Translations under genes and position numbers: made by a program
The notes under the pieces: generated by a model
The model's input: the letters and a program-made list of their open reading frames with translations, nothing else
Databases searched by the model: none
What the model was told of the DNA's origin: nothing
Shown: piece after piece, positions 37,525-49,800 of the stretch
Numbering within the stretch: the first letter of the stretch is position 1
How the letters are laid out: every line of letters starts with the position of its first letter
NCBI GenBank assembly: GCA_947179485.1
Contig: OX359249.1
Location: forward strand, 41,650,250-41,714,249
From: Allacma fusca
Lineage: Eukaryota; Arthropoda; Collembola; Symphypleona; Sminthuridae
Reading direction: 5' to 3'
DNA length: 64,000 nt

Positions 37525-40500
37525 CTTGTTCAGCTCCGACGTGAATTTTGTGAAAAATTGCTAGGTGACGTAATTTAAATTAAAGTTGAGTTTTCGATTT
37601 ACGATTGTAAGAAGCTGATATCCCTTTTGTGTCTATGTGCTGCTTCACACCTTTACATTCTGCCCCTAATACAAGGGTCTCATGTTGTGCTTGTTACAAA
37701 TCCATTTACATTTGCCATTAATTAGCATTGAATTTTTGTTATAATAATATGATTCAAAATTAAAAACATTTCATAACTTAACTTTATGCCTTATAAATCG
37801 TGATTCCCACTTCTTTGACCACTGTACAACTTCTATGACTCTGCGAGTATTCGAAGCTGTAATAAGGAAATGAAACAAAATTTTGAAGACCTGAAAGAAA
37901 TTCTCTAGAAAACGGGGAATCAAAAAACTATTCCCATGCCCGCTTGTATGCATGGTGTCATTAGCCAGAGTGTCAGGGAGAGGACAAGTGATTTGCAACC
38001 TTACACAGGTATGTAAGTACATATTAAATTATAATATATTCCGTTTTCTGTGGCTGCTACATTTACGAATATACTGGTTCGACATAAACACTTACTGCTA
38101 TTACTATAAGAATCACATTTTCGCGCCCATATACCATCCTATAATACCTGCAGCTACACTATAAAAGTTTGCACAATTATATTTTAATAAAGTGTATATG
38201 TCTTCTCTGCCACATCATACAAATGGTAAACATTAAAAGTCGTTGGAGCACCGTGAAAATTTGAATTCAGGTTCATCACAATCATGCCTCGTGGCGTGGC
38301 GGTGCCCGAAATGCAGAATCAGAATCTTATCAAATAGCAGTACTACAGATTAAAGGCTCTCCAATAATAAATATTCATCTATTTCAGTTTTCCTACGTTT
38401 TATTTCTGGGGAATAAGAATATCATATTGGAGCCCGTTCCGTGTAGTATACATTGATACTGAATGCTAGAACTGCATTCTTTACTATGCAGCAATTAGTT
38501 TTTTGGTATTTGAGAAAACAGAAGAACAATTTAAAGCAAAAAATGTTAATTTATGAAAGCAATTTCCTTTTCCTATACTCTGGCATTTTATTATGCCTCT
38601 TCTAGTCTCCAGTCTCCACTATTATATCAAGAAGGATCGTCTCCTGACCCATGAAAGTTATTAAGAATGTTAGACTAATATTTCCATAACTGTAAGTACC
38701 TATGGTTTTAATCTTGTAGTAAGGTGCGAATAAAGACGAGATACACCCTGTTTTCCTCAACAAGGAGTTGGCTAATACATTTGGTAGAATGTGTGGTTCA
38801 ATGAATACCTGCACGTTTTAAGAAAATGTATTATTGTGATCTTATTTATAGCATTATTTCATGCTCAATGCTGATTGTGAGTAGCAGCAATCAAGCATCC
38901 ATCATAAGTTATGAGTCAAGCTAAAAAAGTCGTTTGCCCCAATTTACCTGCATTATCTGGTCGCGGTTTGAGCTTACAAATGGGATGGTCATACCAGGAT
39001 CTATATTTAATTTGTGCTACAGACTTAGCTTACGAAGAGTATCAGGTTTTTCCACACTAAATAAAAATATTAAATTGCTCTTTGTTTTCACGAGCATGTG
39101 CATCAATTTTACTTTTAATATTCAGGAGATGTTCAAGGGGTTTCAATGGAACGGGTTGAAAAAGTGTGTCATTTTTCGTTTGAACGTGCATTGCACTCAA
39201 TTTGAGATACATAGCTGATAGCCCGATACCCGTGTGCCGGGACAGCTAAAATGACAAAAACATCCCCGATGTTATTGTGCTGGGAAACTAGTCCCGAGGG
39301 AAGAATTTTTAATCCGAGTGCTACCATACCGAATTCCAATTAAACGACAAACATATGCATATTTCAAATGTTCCAAAATAAAATCCTTCTTTGGATATTT
39401 TTCCACGGAAATATTCAAAGGGAAATATTATTAACTCCGATACATTCAATCGAGGAAACTTTCTCACAACGTGCATTACCGGAACCCATACTCGGGTCAT
39501 ATATTTTTTATGAGCGAAGCGATATGGGCTAGGTCGATTCGTTAGAGTCGCATCATTTCACCTCGGTGGCTTCCCACAGGTCAATGCACAGAAACGTTAA
39601 AGACAGATTCCGGGAACTCGTACTTGTAGGCTCAGTTTTCGAAATTTCAAAAAGTTCCAAAACATGAAATTTGGAATTTCAGTGTGTCAATACATGCGGA
39701 CTAACTCCTGGTGTCGAAATTTCAAAATTTCCCCAAAATTTTGGGACATGACATGCGGGGGTAAGTTGATTCGTCGAGTTGTGTCTTCTCACGGCAAAAG
39801 CTTCCCAGGGGACAACACGCACAGGAATAAAACATTACACTCTAGGAGCTTCTGGTGTAAGGAGGTGCAGACTATTGCCTATAACATACGAATACGTGGC
39901 GACTAAGACGAGTATTAAAAATAACAAGTTATCGAAATTTCAAAATTTTGCACCGAAATTTCATTTAACATTTGGAACAATTGTCACACATGAAACTTCC
40001 GTAGATTCCACTTAGGTAACACATGGAAATGGTTTTTACTTTTTATAGATTGCCAAAATGCCTGTCATCCTTAAAATTTTTCTATTGACTTATCTAGTTT
40101 AAAGCTTATGATATCACGAAGTGTTTAATCTACACATCTAATCTAACAGTCCGAAACAACGATTTTTCATGGTTTTACTAAATTCTGGGTTTATTAAATT
40201 TCTTGCAAAAGGTCTTTTGATGTAACTATGACTTATAAAGGGCAAAAGCGATTTCATAAATCTCATTAAACAATAACATTTTGGACGAATACAGCATGGT
40301 TTTTCGAAACAATTACGTAAAGTTTATTCTGGTTCGGATAATAAGATAAGCAGTACCTATTAAGGCTAGCATTCGAAAGTGCTTTCCAAATTATAACAAA
40401 TGTGTAACAATACATGTGTGTATTACATTCGACACTGCTGAATAATACGTACATATGTATGTAACACAAGATTCAGGTTTTTTTAAAATATCTATTAGGA

Positions 40501-42322
40501 CATACCCTTACAATTTCAAATTCGGGTACATGAAATTAAAACATAAATACGCAATTTGTACATATGGTGAGGTCAGAGCGAGTAGAATATAACGGGTTTA
40601 CTTACTTCCTATATATACTTTACTTTACTACTTTGCTTTAAGCACAAGAAACAAGTCAATTTTGCGGAAGTTCAACACAATGAAATAGAAAGATCGGGCA
40701 ATAGAAAGAGCAATTCGCTGGGTTGATGGTAGATACCCATACATTAAATTAAGGCATCCGTGGTCCAAACAGCACAATAAACGCACAGTAATCTCTTCAA
40801 AACGTATTCACCTTTTAAGTCTTCTAAAGTTTAATAATTATAAATACTAAAATTCGGACCTGACCGTTGTCCAACCATAAACTACGACATTACCACAGCG
40901 CGGCTTCTCCCCCCTGATCATGGATCAGCACAGCATATATACCTGGTCATGAACTTGAGCTTTTCGGGGTTTTGAATACCTCCTAAGATTTAATGGAATT
41001 GTTAGTTAATTCCAACTCCTGAAAATTTTCTGAAAACAGTCTTCATTATTAGGCATTTAGTTTACAAATAGTCAACTTTTTTCACATCATTTTTGAAAAA
41101 TTGAATATAAACACGAGACATTGATTTGGTTTTTGACATGGAAGAGATGTTTAGCTATCATAAAATACTACAATGATTCCATTTAGTAAAATATCATCCT
41201 GGAAGCCAATCTTTAGGTTGCTATCTCCATCTATGAGACATTTAATTGTTAACAACCAGGTGTTCGCGACTTAAGAATAGTTTACAAATTATAATAACTC
41301 ACAGTTAATTTGTCTTCCTTCAATATAGTTAGCCGCCTACCGTCTTGTATAATGCCCATTTTCTTCCTTTTAAGGAAGTAAATCTTATGTAGATATATGA
41401 ATGTAAATCGTTTATAATGCAATGGTTGTTGCTATGCTAAGCATCTGCTGTTTTTTTTAAATTTTGACTTCATACCTTTGCTTGAACTTTACATATGTGA
41501 ATATTGAAATTGCCCTTTTTCATACCCATTCAGCTATAAAATAGTACGACTTGCATAGAAAACTAATTATTCTTGCACATTTTAAGTAAGTAACAAATGA
41601 TACTGTAATTATTCAAGTTGTAGCTGGGCTACAAATAATGGAGGATGGCTACTTTTTTTATTGTGATTTTATGAGCCCACCCTCAAGGTGTACTTATTTC
41701 AAGCATAAAAATATAAGGTTAATTACTGTTGGCACCTTGCCTGATGCAAACCATCGTCAGAGTAGAAATCCGAAAGCTGGTTATTTCTCTGAGCATTTGA
41801 ATTACTGGTACACAATGCAACATACATGTAGATAATTATACAATCACGTACTACATACTATGTTTACCCGTACAAAGCACAGTTGCTTTGTAGATTCCAA
41901 CATTTATCTGTGTTTACACTTTCAGTTATCCCCGTAAAAATAAGTCAACATTTACTGTGTAGATATAGTGTATACTTACTAAACTATAGACATACAATAC
42001 ATGAGTAAATATATCAACATATAAATGGTATAGTCACTATTTTTAAATGAGCATTTTTCCAGCTGGGGTAATTTATACAACTGCCAGGTTATCAAACGAA
42101 TTATAAATTGGTGTTCCGCACAAATTCGAGATACTATAAATATTTTTCCATCTGATGAATCATCATTAGCTTATTTGCGATTATTTTTATTCACACGGCT
42201 TTGTACTTTGTGCTGCTAAAATATAGATACATCGTCACGTAAAAGCTGTGCAGTGCAGAGTCGGTCCAACTTATTTTTCATACATATATACTGGATTTTT
42301 TTATGTTCAACTTCAACTCAAA
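37525..42322. other. Gene-poor intergenic region between PRODH and the CACTA element
   Basis: AT-rich, with only short open frames (37,771-38,022 minus; 38,934-39,218 plus; 39,664-40,015 plus; 41,638-41,835 plus) that have no splice support or recognisable motif. A degenerate duplication lies around 39,530-39,990, and a short word run at 40,940-40,970 resembles the hAT element at 25.9 kb. Otherwise I see nothing I can support as a gene. Confidence 0.45.
39530..39990. repeat. Degenerate local duplication with gaaatttcaaaa words
   Basis: Segments starting near 39,533 (gtcgattcgttagagtcg) and 39,765 (gttgattcgtcgagttgtg) resemble each other over roughly 65 bases, including a shared gcttccca word. 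The word gaaatttcaaaa recurs at 39,641, 39,716 and 39,934. The pattern suggests an old, partly eroded tandem duplication with a shift near 232 bp. Confidence 0.5.
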
Positions 42323-42747
42323 TACACTAGGCCACCCTACTAGCACACATAGCCTCATATTGCGCATTTTTGACGCTTCTACAGTCGAAATTGTGCCAAG
42401 CATAAATCTTTTCGTAAATTATGCACATTATTAGCGTTATGTATTCAGCGCAAAATTTACACAAGTGCACGGCGCCGAATACACGCAAAAGACTTGGCTT
42501 CAATGAAGCTTGGAAACAAACCGTGCAAATAACGTAAAAATGCATGAATTGTATGCGAATGAAAATAGGTTGAAGCATGCGCACAGTGCAGGAAGACGGC
42601 ATGGTTAATATTTAACAGTGTGACCATATAATGTGACTTGAAACAACACAGGCTTGCAACGGTTTTTTTACACTTCCAAATTTTAAGCAATCATTAAAAA
42701 CAATAAGTGCAGTTAACCCACAAATTTTTCAAAATTTGTTGATTTCA

Positions 42748-44525
42748 ATGAGTAGTGTAAACGAGTTTGTTGTTGTGGAGTTTCTTAAAGAGAAAAATGT
42801 TGAAGTGGTGCCACTATCGTGGTTGACTGAAACAGAAACGGAATGCAGTTTTCCAGAAAAATTTAATTTGTCAATTAGAGGCAAAATTGCAAACCTATCG
42901 AAGCCTAACGATAAGTGGGAGAAACACCCCGTTCAAATTTGGAGAAAATGCCGTAAGTTTTAATCCAAAATTAATACGGTGTACTAACTATATGTAAATA
43001 AAACTGCATAATTTTATATATTGTCGTTTTTTAACTTTATGATTGATAATATTAAATATTTCAAAATTTATGAATTACATTTTTTGTGTTCGCATAAAAT
43101 GTATTTCAGAAACGTTTAAAGGTGCTTGCAAGGTTCAAGAAATTTTGCTTGAAAAATCTGATCTGGACACAGACTGGACTGAGACAGAATCAATTCAAGA
43201 AAAAAGAAGACCCCGGCCGAAGAAATACCCCGGATTTGAACTAGTTTCAAATGATAGAGTGCAGTGCAGTTCCAAGCAGAGCAGCCTGAGTGATCGGGTA
43301 GAGAATTCTACTGTTGAGGAGGATTCGTCCAGTGCATCTTTTACACATTCATTACCACCGTCTAAAGACTTGGATGCATTCCTTCAAGGTGATAACATAT
43401 TTGACGCCGGTAAGTGTTTTAATTACGATTATTAAACCGCAACTTAAAATACGAAAAGTGTATTAGTGTACCACATGGATTGGATTATATTACAATGGTA
43501 CAAGTTAATTGAAGCTTTTGCGTACTATCATAAAATATGGATCTTTTCCCCCAGAAAATGTTGCTGCTGTAACAGCTCAGAGTGATCTGATGACTAAACT
43601 TGAAGAGATGCAGACCGAAAACAAAAGTAGGAAAATCTTCTTTGATTTTTAAAAACGAATGCATATTCGACGTGTATTTAAATGCCTTTCAATTTTCAGG
43701 GTACCAGAAAGTGGTCATTGCTAAACTTTTGTCAATCGAGACGGAAATTCAAGACCTCAAGAAAGTTAGCATTTTACAGCAGTCCGTGACCAATTTAGAA
43801 GATTTATCTCTTCCAGATCTTCCACTTCAAACGAAAACGGATGTTATTGAGATTGAAAGGTGGTTAGAATTGCCGGAAAACCGAAACAAGCTGGTAAGTG
43901 TCAACGTATTGTTAAAAGTGTTAAACATTAAGCCTACACGACATGTTAATTGTGTAATAGTTATCATGAGATATGTAATCGCACATGATATGTTTTCAGG
44001 TTATCACGATGGGTTAATGTCTACAGAAATATTACTTAATTTTTTTTCCTGTAAAATATTGACTAATTATAGACTCGGAGACTTTCTCGTGTAGGGGGAA
44101 AGTCAGCAGAGCAAGCCATTCGCAACATTCTCGAAAAGCTCATTAGCTCATGCTTGGCTCGTCATATCAACTACACAGGAAAAAATCAGAAATTGAATTT
44201 CCAGACCCTGAAGATAGGAGAAGTTATAATTGGTACACGAACGTTTTAATTATTAGCTAGTTATGAATAGATTTACACAATAGTGAATACACAATGCACA
44301 ATACGCCAGTATTGAGAATGTAATGTTGGAAAATAATGTTTGGTCTTATGTAGATATATATGGCTAACAATATGTTACTATCTTATTTTAGATTCAGTTC
44401 GGCTGCACCCTGATTTTGCTACGTTAACTGATCAAAAGGCAAAGGAGGTTTACATCAATTATTTCAGAAATTCAAAAGCGCTTAAAGGAGGAAACCAACA
44501 TCAACAGGACAATGTTTCAAAGTAA
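42748..44525 (+). CDS. DUF4806-type accessory protein of the CACTA element (6 exons)
   Basis: Exons: 42,748-42,952; 43,110-43,409; 43,555-43,626; 43,700-43,893; 44,073-44,232; 44,392-44,525. All have GT-AG borders with matching phases, giving 354 aa. The N-terminal part (FVVVEFLKEKNVEVVPLSWL) resembles the opening segment of insect DUF4806 proteins. The middle is low-complexity, rich in Ser and charged residues, with a basic stretch EKRRPRPKKYPG. The C-terminal 230-340 region matches what I remember of DUF4806: LPLQTKTDVIEIERWLELPE, then RVGGKSAEQAIRNILEKL, INYTGKNQKLNFQTLKIGEV and HPDF. The function of the domain is unknown; a DNA-binding or regulatory helper role in transposition is inference. 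The start is the first ATG of the open frame; the frame extends four codons upstream only from a TTG. The stop overlaps the transposase start. Confidence 0.8.
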
Positions 44526-46500
44526 TAGAACGAAGAGAAGAAAAATTTTAAAACAGACCGAAGACATTTTACGTACAATTGAAAGTCCCCCAAGTAACAT
44601 ATATAACATATCTAATTCTAGTTTTTCCAGAAGTGATGAAAATGTATCCAGCACTTATTCTAGTTTCTCCGAATGTGATAATTACTTAGATAGTAATGAT
44701 TTAGAGATACTGAGTTGTGGTAGTGTTACATTTAGTGAATCAGATGGTGAGAATGGTTTGGTAAAAAACAAACACAATCGTTCTTCCATTTCTGATATAG
44801 AATCTGATTTGGCAGATTGGGCCATACATCATAAAATTTCGCACACTGCTGTAAATAGCTTATTACGCATTTTTAAAAAACACGTATCGTTAGATATACA
44901 TTCGGATGCGCGAACAATTTTAGGGACTCCCCGTAGTGTGCGTACAATTTCTAAATTAGGTGGAACGTATTATTATTTTAGTATTGCAGATAATCTCACT
45001 AATTTACTAAAAGGCAACGAAACCATTAATCCTCAAATTCTTTTACCGAGTACGTTATTTTTAATTGCTGGTATAGACGGGGTACCACTTAGTAAAAGCA
45101 GCTCCTTGCAGTTTTGGCCAATTTTGGGTTATGTTGATAATTTATGCAAAAATCCTTTTATAATTTCAATTTTTGCTGGAAACAGTAAGCCAAATAACTC
45201 TTTTGATTTTTTAAGTGAGTTCATTAATGAATGCAATGTGCTTACTGAAAATGGATTATCTTATAATAATAAAACGTATAACTTCATCTTAAAAGCTATC
45301 ATTGCTGACGCCCCGGCTCGTGCCTACATAAAAAATATTAAAACTCATTCAGGGTATTATAGCTGTGAGAAATGCTTTATTGAAGGGAAATGGAAGGGTA
45401 GGGTAGTATTTGTAGATTCGGGATGTACAAAGCGTACAAACGAAAATTTTCGGTTAAAGTTGCAGCCAGAACATCACTTAGGAAATTGTCCATTGTCCGA
45501 CTTAGTAAATTTTGATGTAATCAATTCTGTTCCATTAGACTATCTTCATTTAGTATTGCTTGGCGTCATGAAGAAATTGTTAAGAATTTGGACAGGTCGC
45601 GATAAAGGTTTCAGAGCTCATAAATTATCTCAAAGCCAAATTGTGGTAATTTCAAATATGCTAGAATTTTTACGGGGTCACATTCCATCAGAGTTTGCCA
45701 GAAAATCAAGGTCACTAAAAGAGTTGGACCACTTTAAAGGTACTGAGTACCGTCTTTTTTTAATTTACACGGGATTAGGTGTTCTTAAACCCCATTTGTC
45801 TTCACTGAAGTTTCAACATTTTTCAAAGCTTCATTGTGCAATTTTCATTTTACTTTCAGTGAAAGCTCGTTGCGATAAATTCAACGCTGTTGCAAAGCAA
45901 TTGATTGAAGAATTCATTCAAAGTGCTAAAAGACTGTACGGAGAGGAAATTATGTCATATAATTTTCACTCTTTGTCTCATCTTTCTGATGATTGCAAAA
46001 CCTTTGGGGCGCTTGACTGTTTCAGTTCATTTATTTTTGAGAACTACAACCAGTATTTAAAAGGTTTATTACGAAATAAATCAAAATGTGTTGAACAAGT
46101 AGTAAAGCGCAAGGGAGAAATTGATAGTGCAAACAGAGTTGTTTTATCAAATCCATTTGATCATTTCATTGGGAAAAATAAATATTCCTATAAAAATGTT
46201 AGTGTTAGTTCCAATGCTGCTGACAGCTGTTTTTACACATTAGATAATAAGTTAATTAGGGTGGTAAATGTTTATAAGGATGGGGACGTTGTAAAACTGG
46301 CATATAAGTTCTATAGACGAACTGAAAAAATTGAAGGATATCCTATCAACAGTTCTTTACTTAATATTGTGAAAACATACAATACCTTTTCTAAACTTTA
46401 TGTTGGCGATATTACTTTGTTACGACAAAAATGTGTTCTCATCCCTTTAGATTTGTCATGTGAAAAATGTTTATGTATACCTTATACTTCGGTGTTGTAG
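44512..46500 (+). CDS. CACTA-family DDE transposase, 662 codons
   Basis: A single uninterrupted frame. Residues 1-100 are Ser/Asp/Glu-rich. From about 105 (LADWAIHHKISHTAVNSLL, then DARTILGTPR) it follows a block I recall from many animal transposase-like proteins. The catalytic-type region aligns in pattern with plant CACTA transposases: IDGVPLSK with Asp about 189, FWPIL, FAGNSKP, then ADAPARAYIK with Asp about 266, followed by a CxxC zinc-knuckle motif (Cys 285 and 288). LDYLHLVLLGVMKKLL near 342 is another conserved block. The third acidic residue is not assigned. The ATG overlaps the end of the DUF4806 frame by 14 bases in another frame, so translation needs a separate promoter, alternative splicing into this exon, or reinitiation. 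Codon use is AT-rich like the surroundings. No inactivating lesion was seen. Confidence 0.85.
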   Translation: MFQSNRTKRRKILKQTEDILRTIESPPSNIYNISNSSFSRSDENVSSTYSSFSECDNYLDSNDLEILSCGSVTFSESDGENGLVKNKHNRSSISDIESDLADWAIHHKISHTAVNSLLRIFKKHVSLDIHSDARTILGTPRSVRTISKLGGTYYYFSIADNLTNLLKGNETINPQILLPSTLFLIAGIDGVPLSKSSSLQFWPILGYVDNLCKNPFIISIFAGNSKPNNSFDFLSEFINECNVLTENGLSYNNKTYNFILKAIIADAPARAYIKNIKTHSGYYSCEKCFIEGKWKGRVVFVDSGCTKRTNENFRLKLQPEHHLGNCPLSDLVNFDVINSVPLDYLHLVLLGVMKKLLRIWTGRDKGFRAHKLSQSQIVVISNMLEFLRGHIPSEFARKSRSLKELDHFKGTEYRLFLIYTGLGVLKPHLSSLKFQHFSKLHCAIFILLSVKARCDKFNAVAKQLIEEFIQSAKRLYGEEIMSYNFHSLSHLSDDCKTFGALDCFSSFIFENYNQYLKGLLRNKSKCVEQVVKRKGEIDSANRVVLSNPFDHFIGKNKYSYKNVSVSSNAADSCFYTLDNKLIRVVNVYKDGDVVKLAYKFYRRTEKIEGYPINSSLLNIVKTYNTFSKLYVGDITLLRQKCVLIPLDLSCEKCLCIPYTSVL

Positions 46501-46544
46501 TTGAATATTGGTTACATTTCGAGTAGTAACAATTATTAAAATTC

Positions 46545-46550
46545 AATAAA
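46545..46550 (+). promoter_or_regulatory. Polyadenylation signal of the CACTA transposase
   Basis: AATAAA 45 bases after the transposase stop and about 320 bases inside the right terminus; likely shared by both genes of the element. Confidence 0.6.
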
Positions 46551-46869
46551 TTTAATATGAGTATATTGTATTACTTTGGCCAAATTTACTTGTCAAATGC
46601 TTGATTTCATACTGTACAAACATTTATAGTGAGCGAGCTTAAAAATTACGAAAGACGTGAACCATTTATATCTGCATAAGAATTTTCATTATGCGTCCAT
46701 TTTGCGCACTAACTATGCATTAAAACCTGCGTGGTTTCGGCGCCTGAATATTGGCGCACGGAGAGAGTCGAAATGCTTGGACAAAACAGGCGCAAATCTA
46801 GCGCAAGTGAATGGCGCTATTCGGGCGCATTAATGGCGTCTTGTGCTAGTAGGGCACGTGCCTAGTGTA

Positions 46870-49800
46870 GATTATTAATCAAACCAGATATTAATTTAAT
46901 TTTGAATTAAATCTTCTGATCTCATCCAAATGTATACCGAACCGATAGTGCTTGCCCCAATTCTTCCTCTTAAAAGCCTAACCGATAAATGTACCACCAA
47001 ACGCAAGCTGAAATATAGTCATACTGTAGCCACAAAAAGACAGGCAAGAAATCTGTATCAAGATCAGGATTTTAAAATTTATTGGATAATGGATAATAAA
47101 TTGGTTAACTGTAGCTATACAAGTTTTGAAGCAAACCTAATTGTAAGATAAATAATGAATTTTATTGGAATTTAGCAACTTGGGTGTCAAGTTCCTTGAT
47201 AAAATATCACATTTTTCTTGAAGTGTCTTGATCAGTACTACCTGTAGGTTGCGCCGACAAAATCCAAGATTCCAACAAAAGTCAGGTTCATTCAGTTCAG
47301 CCTTTTAAATTTTAGTGGTAGACTTGCAAGCTTAAAAAGATTGCTTTAAGGGATGGTAAATACTTCTCGTTCTAAAAGTAGTGTATTTATGTGTATAGCC
47401 TTGACAGCTTTATGTTAGTATATTTTGAACATTTTTGTAGATTGTCGAATGTTCAAAAATAGTTGTCCTGGATGAATTCTTTCTAGTATAAGCTGAAAAT
47501 TATTTCCTCTGGCTTACAATTAAGGAAATTGATGTCAGTTCATAAAGAGTTACTAGAAACTGTTGTACTGTACTACAACTGAATCTACGAGTGTACAAAG
47601 GAGAGTCAAGAGTGCTAAGCATTTCGTGTTTCCAGATCTCACAAAATCTTTCAATGTGCATAAATCTACATAATAAATCAATAAATTATAGCATTTAATA
47701 GTTCGTGTGGTTTGTATTTTCTTTTTAAATGATGTGTGATATTATGAGAAACTCCATCTGGATATCCTCTAGCATAGAATTTGTATTACTTCAGCTAACG
47801 CATAAGTATTTGATGGATTAAACGAATCATGTCAATCAGTATCGGCGTAATCATTATAATATTTCAACTGTAATACAGATATGCAATTATATGAAAATTC
47901 ACAACCCTTGCATATATTGTTTTGTAAGCATCTCCGCGCTGTTCTACAAGAAAGAAAATCAAGTGTTCCGAAAAGAAGAGGTAAGAGCTCAATTTCTCAG
48001 CTGTTGGCTACTCCTTATAAAAAGTGTGTGCCAGATCTTTCAAAGATTTAGATAATTGCTCGTTTTTCAGTTTCACACACGGACTGAGCGCAAGAGTGAG
48101 CTTAGGCATTCCATGTATGAAACCACTTTGAAGGAATTATTTGCCTACAGAAGGAGTACATAATAACCAGTACAGTCTTTTAGAAGTAGTCATGTCAGTT
48201 TGTGTGTGCCGGTTTGACATTTAAACCGTCCAAGCCCTCCTGACACAGTCCCAGTCTTAGAACCGGTAAAACAAGAAAAATGATAGGTGATCTTCACTAT
48301 CTACATAGAAGTCGCAAGTCGTAACCCGAACTCTCCTGAGGAAAACAATTCATGCATGTCCACAGGATTCGAATAATAATGTTGAGGATGAGCCCAGCAT
48401 CAATGAATTCTTTTACAACTTATATATATATATATGTATATACATTACACATACACATGATCTTGGTCTCAGGATTACACGGCCATTCAGCATTATTCGA
48501 ACACTTACATTAAGTCCTTAACCTGTCCACTTTCATTTGCCTTACTTGCAATGCCTTGATAAACTGCACTATCTGTATTATACCACTGCACTGTTACCTG
48601 TAGTACCCCAACTCCTACTAAGATGTTTACTCAAATTCTGCAATACTCTACTACTACGGGTATATCCACCGCTCCGTATTATGCACTCATCTGTATGAAA
48701 TGGCAGCCAGCCACCGTACCGATTTTTTCCTTACGAGAAGAAACCCACGAGAAAAATGTTCATAAACATAATAATTCTGTATGCATTCGTGCTGCCATGT
48801 AGTATGTGCCCCTTCTAAGTTTTTAAACCCATACAATCATCACCTTATTGAACAACCCCTTGCAATTTTAATCTTCGAATCAGCTTTCGTGTTTGCGCCA
48901 CTGACATAGAAAATTTTTGTTAACCTGGCTTCCAACAATTGAATAATGACAAGTTCCTCAGTGAGGCACTACATGCAATTTGCGTAGATATCTATCTGTC
49001 TCAGCTTACCCTGACAAATTAGCTTGCAGGCAACCAGCAACAGTATTGTAGTCAGTATTGTCTACATCCTATACGCATAACTCGCTTCAAAATTCGCTTA
49101 TCGAATATGGTTCAAAAGCCCAAACCCATCAATGATCCGATGGATTGACACTCCTCAATAATACATAAGAGCAAGTCAACCTCATGTAATCTCACTTTTG
49201 GCTCCTGAGATATTGTACAAGACATACAAGGTAATTCACTGGGACTATTCTATACAACTTCATCAAGTTTTATTTCCCCCTCGCAATGACTCTCCGTCTC
49301 TCTCTCTCTCTCTCTCTCTCCTCTCTGAACAAGTCTATAATGTAACAACTAAACCCAAGAGGAACTTCAAGTCACATAATTACTTTCGAAGACTTAAGGG
49401 GGCTCCAAAGGAAGCATTATTATGACCGTAGCTATGTTATGGTGTAACACTTAATCGTCCTCAAATCTTATTTCTCCTTCTGGCCTCCTCAGCAGACTTA
49501 TCATTTCAACACAGATTAACTTTTCTTTCTCCTCAAATGATAAGCTTGTTTCACTTGTTCCACAACGGCGGGATCAGAAGCAGTGCAGTTTAGTGGTTCC
49601 CATGTGAATTCATCTCTTCACCATCAACTGTCGCACTTTACTTCAGACTTTATTCCTACAAGCTACCAACTTCCTCTGTTCGGTTCCTATACATACTGGG
49701 TTGACAAGGCCGAAATACCTGTGAGTGAAACCCAAAAAAATTCAACTCTCAATTATTTAAAGCCGCATTGATGGAGTCATAGAGTAGCATTTCGAAAAAC

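Larger units (their letters stand above)
42325..46867 (+). mobile_element. CACTA (EnSpm) DNA transposon, apparently complete
   Basis: The element is 4,543 bp. The left end reads CACTAGGC, two bases, then ccctactagcaca (42,325-42,347). The right end, reverse-complemented, reads CACTAGGC, five bases, then the same ccctactagcaca (46,842-46,867). Both ends are flanked by TA (42,323-42,324; 46,868-46,869); a 3-bp duplication, usual for CACTA elements, is not seen. Subterminal regions on both sides are rich in gcgca/tgcgc and ggcgcc words, unlike the AT-rich surroundings, and could be transposase-binding sites. Inside are two plus-strand genes: a spliced DUF4806-type gene and an uninterrupted transposase. 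With both termini and both frames intact, the copy looks young and possibly autonomous. Confidence 0.88.

Noticed and set aside
40940-40970. Fragment of the hAT element (acctggtcatgaacttgagc)
   Set aside because: The shared run is only about 25 bases with differences and has no termini or target duplication; too little to call.
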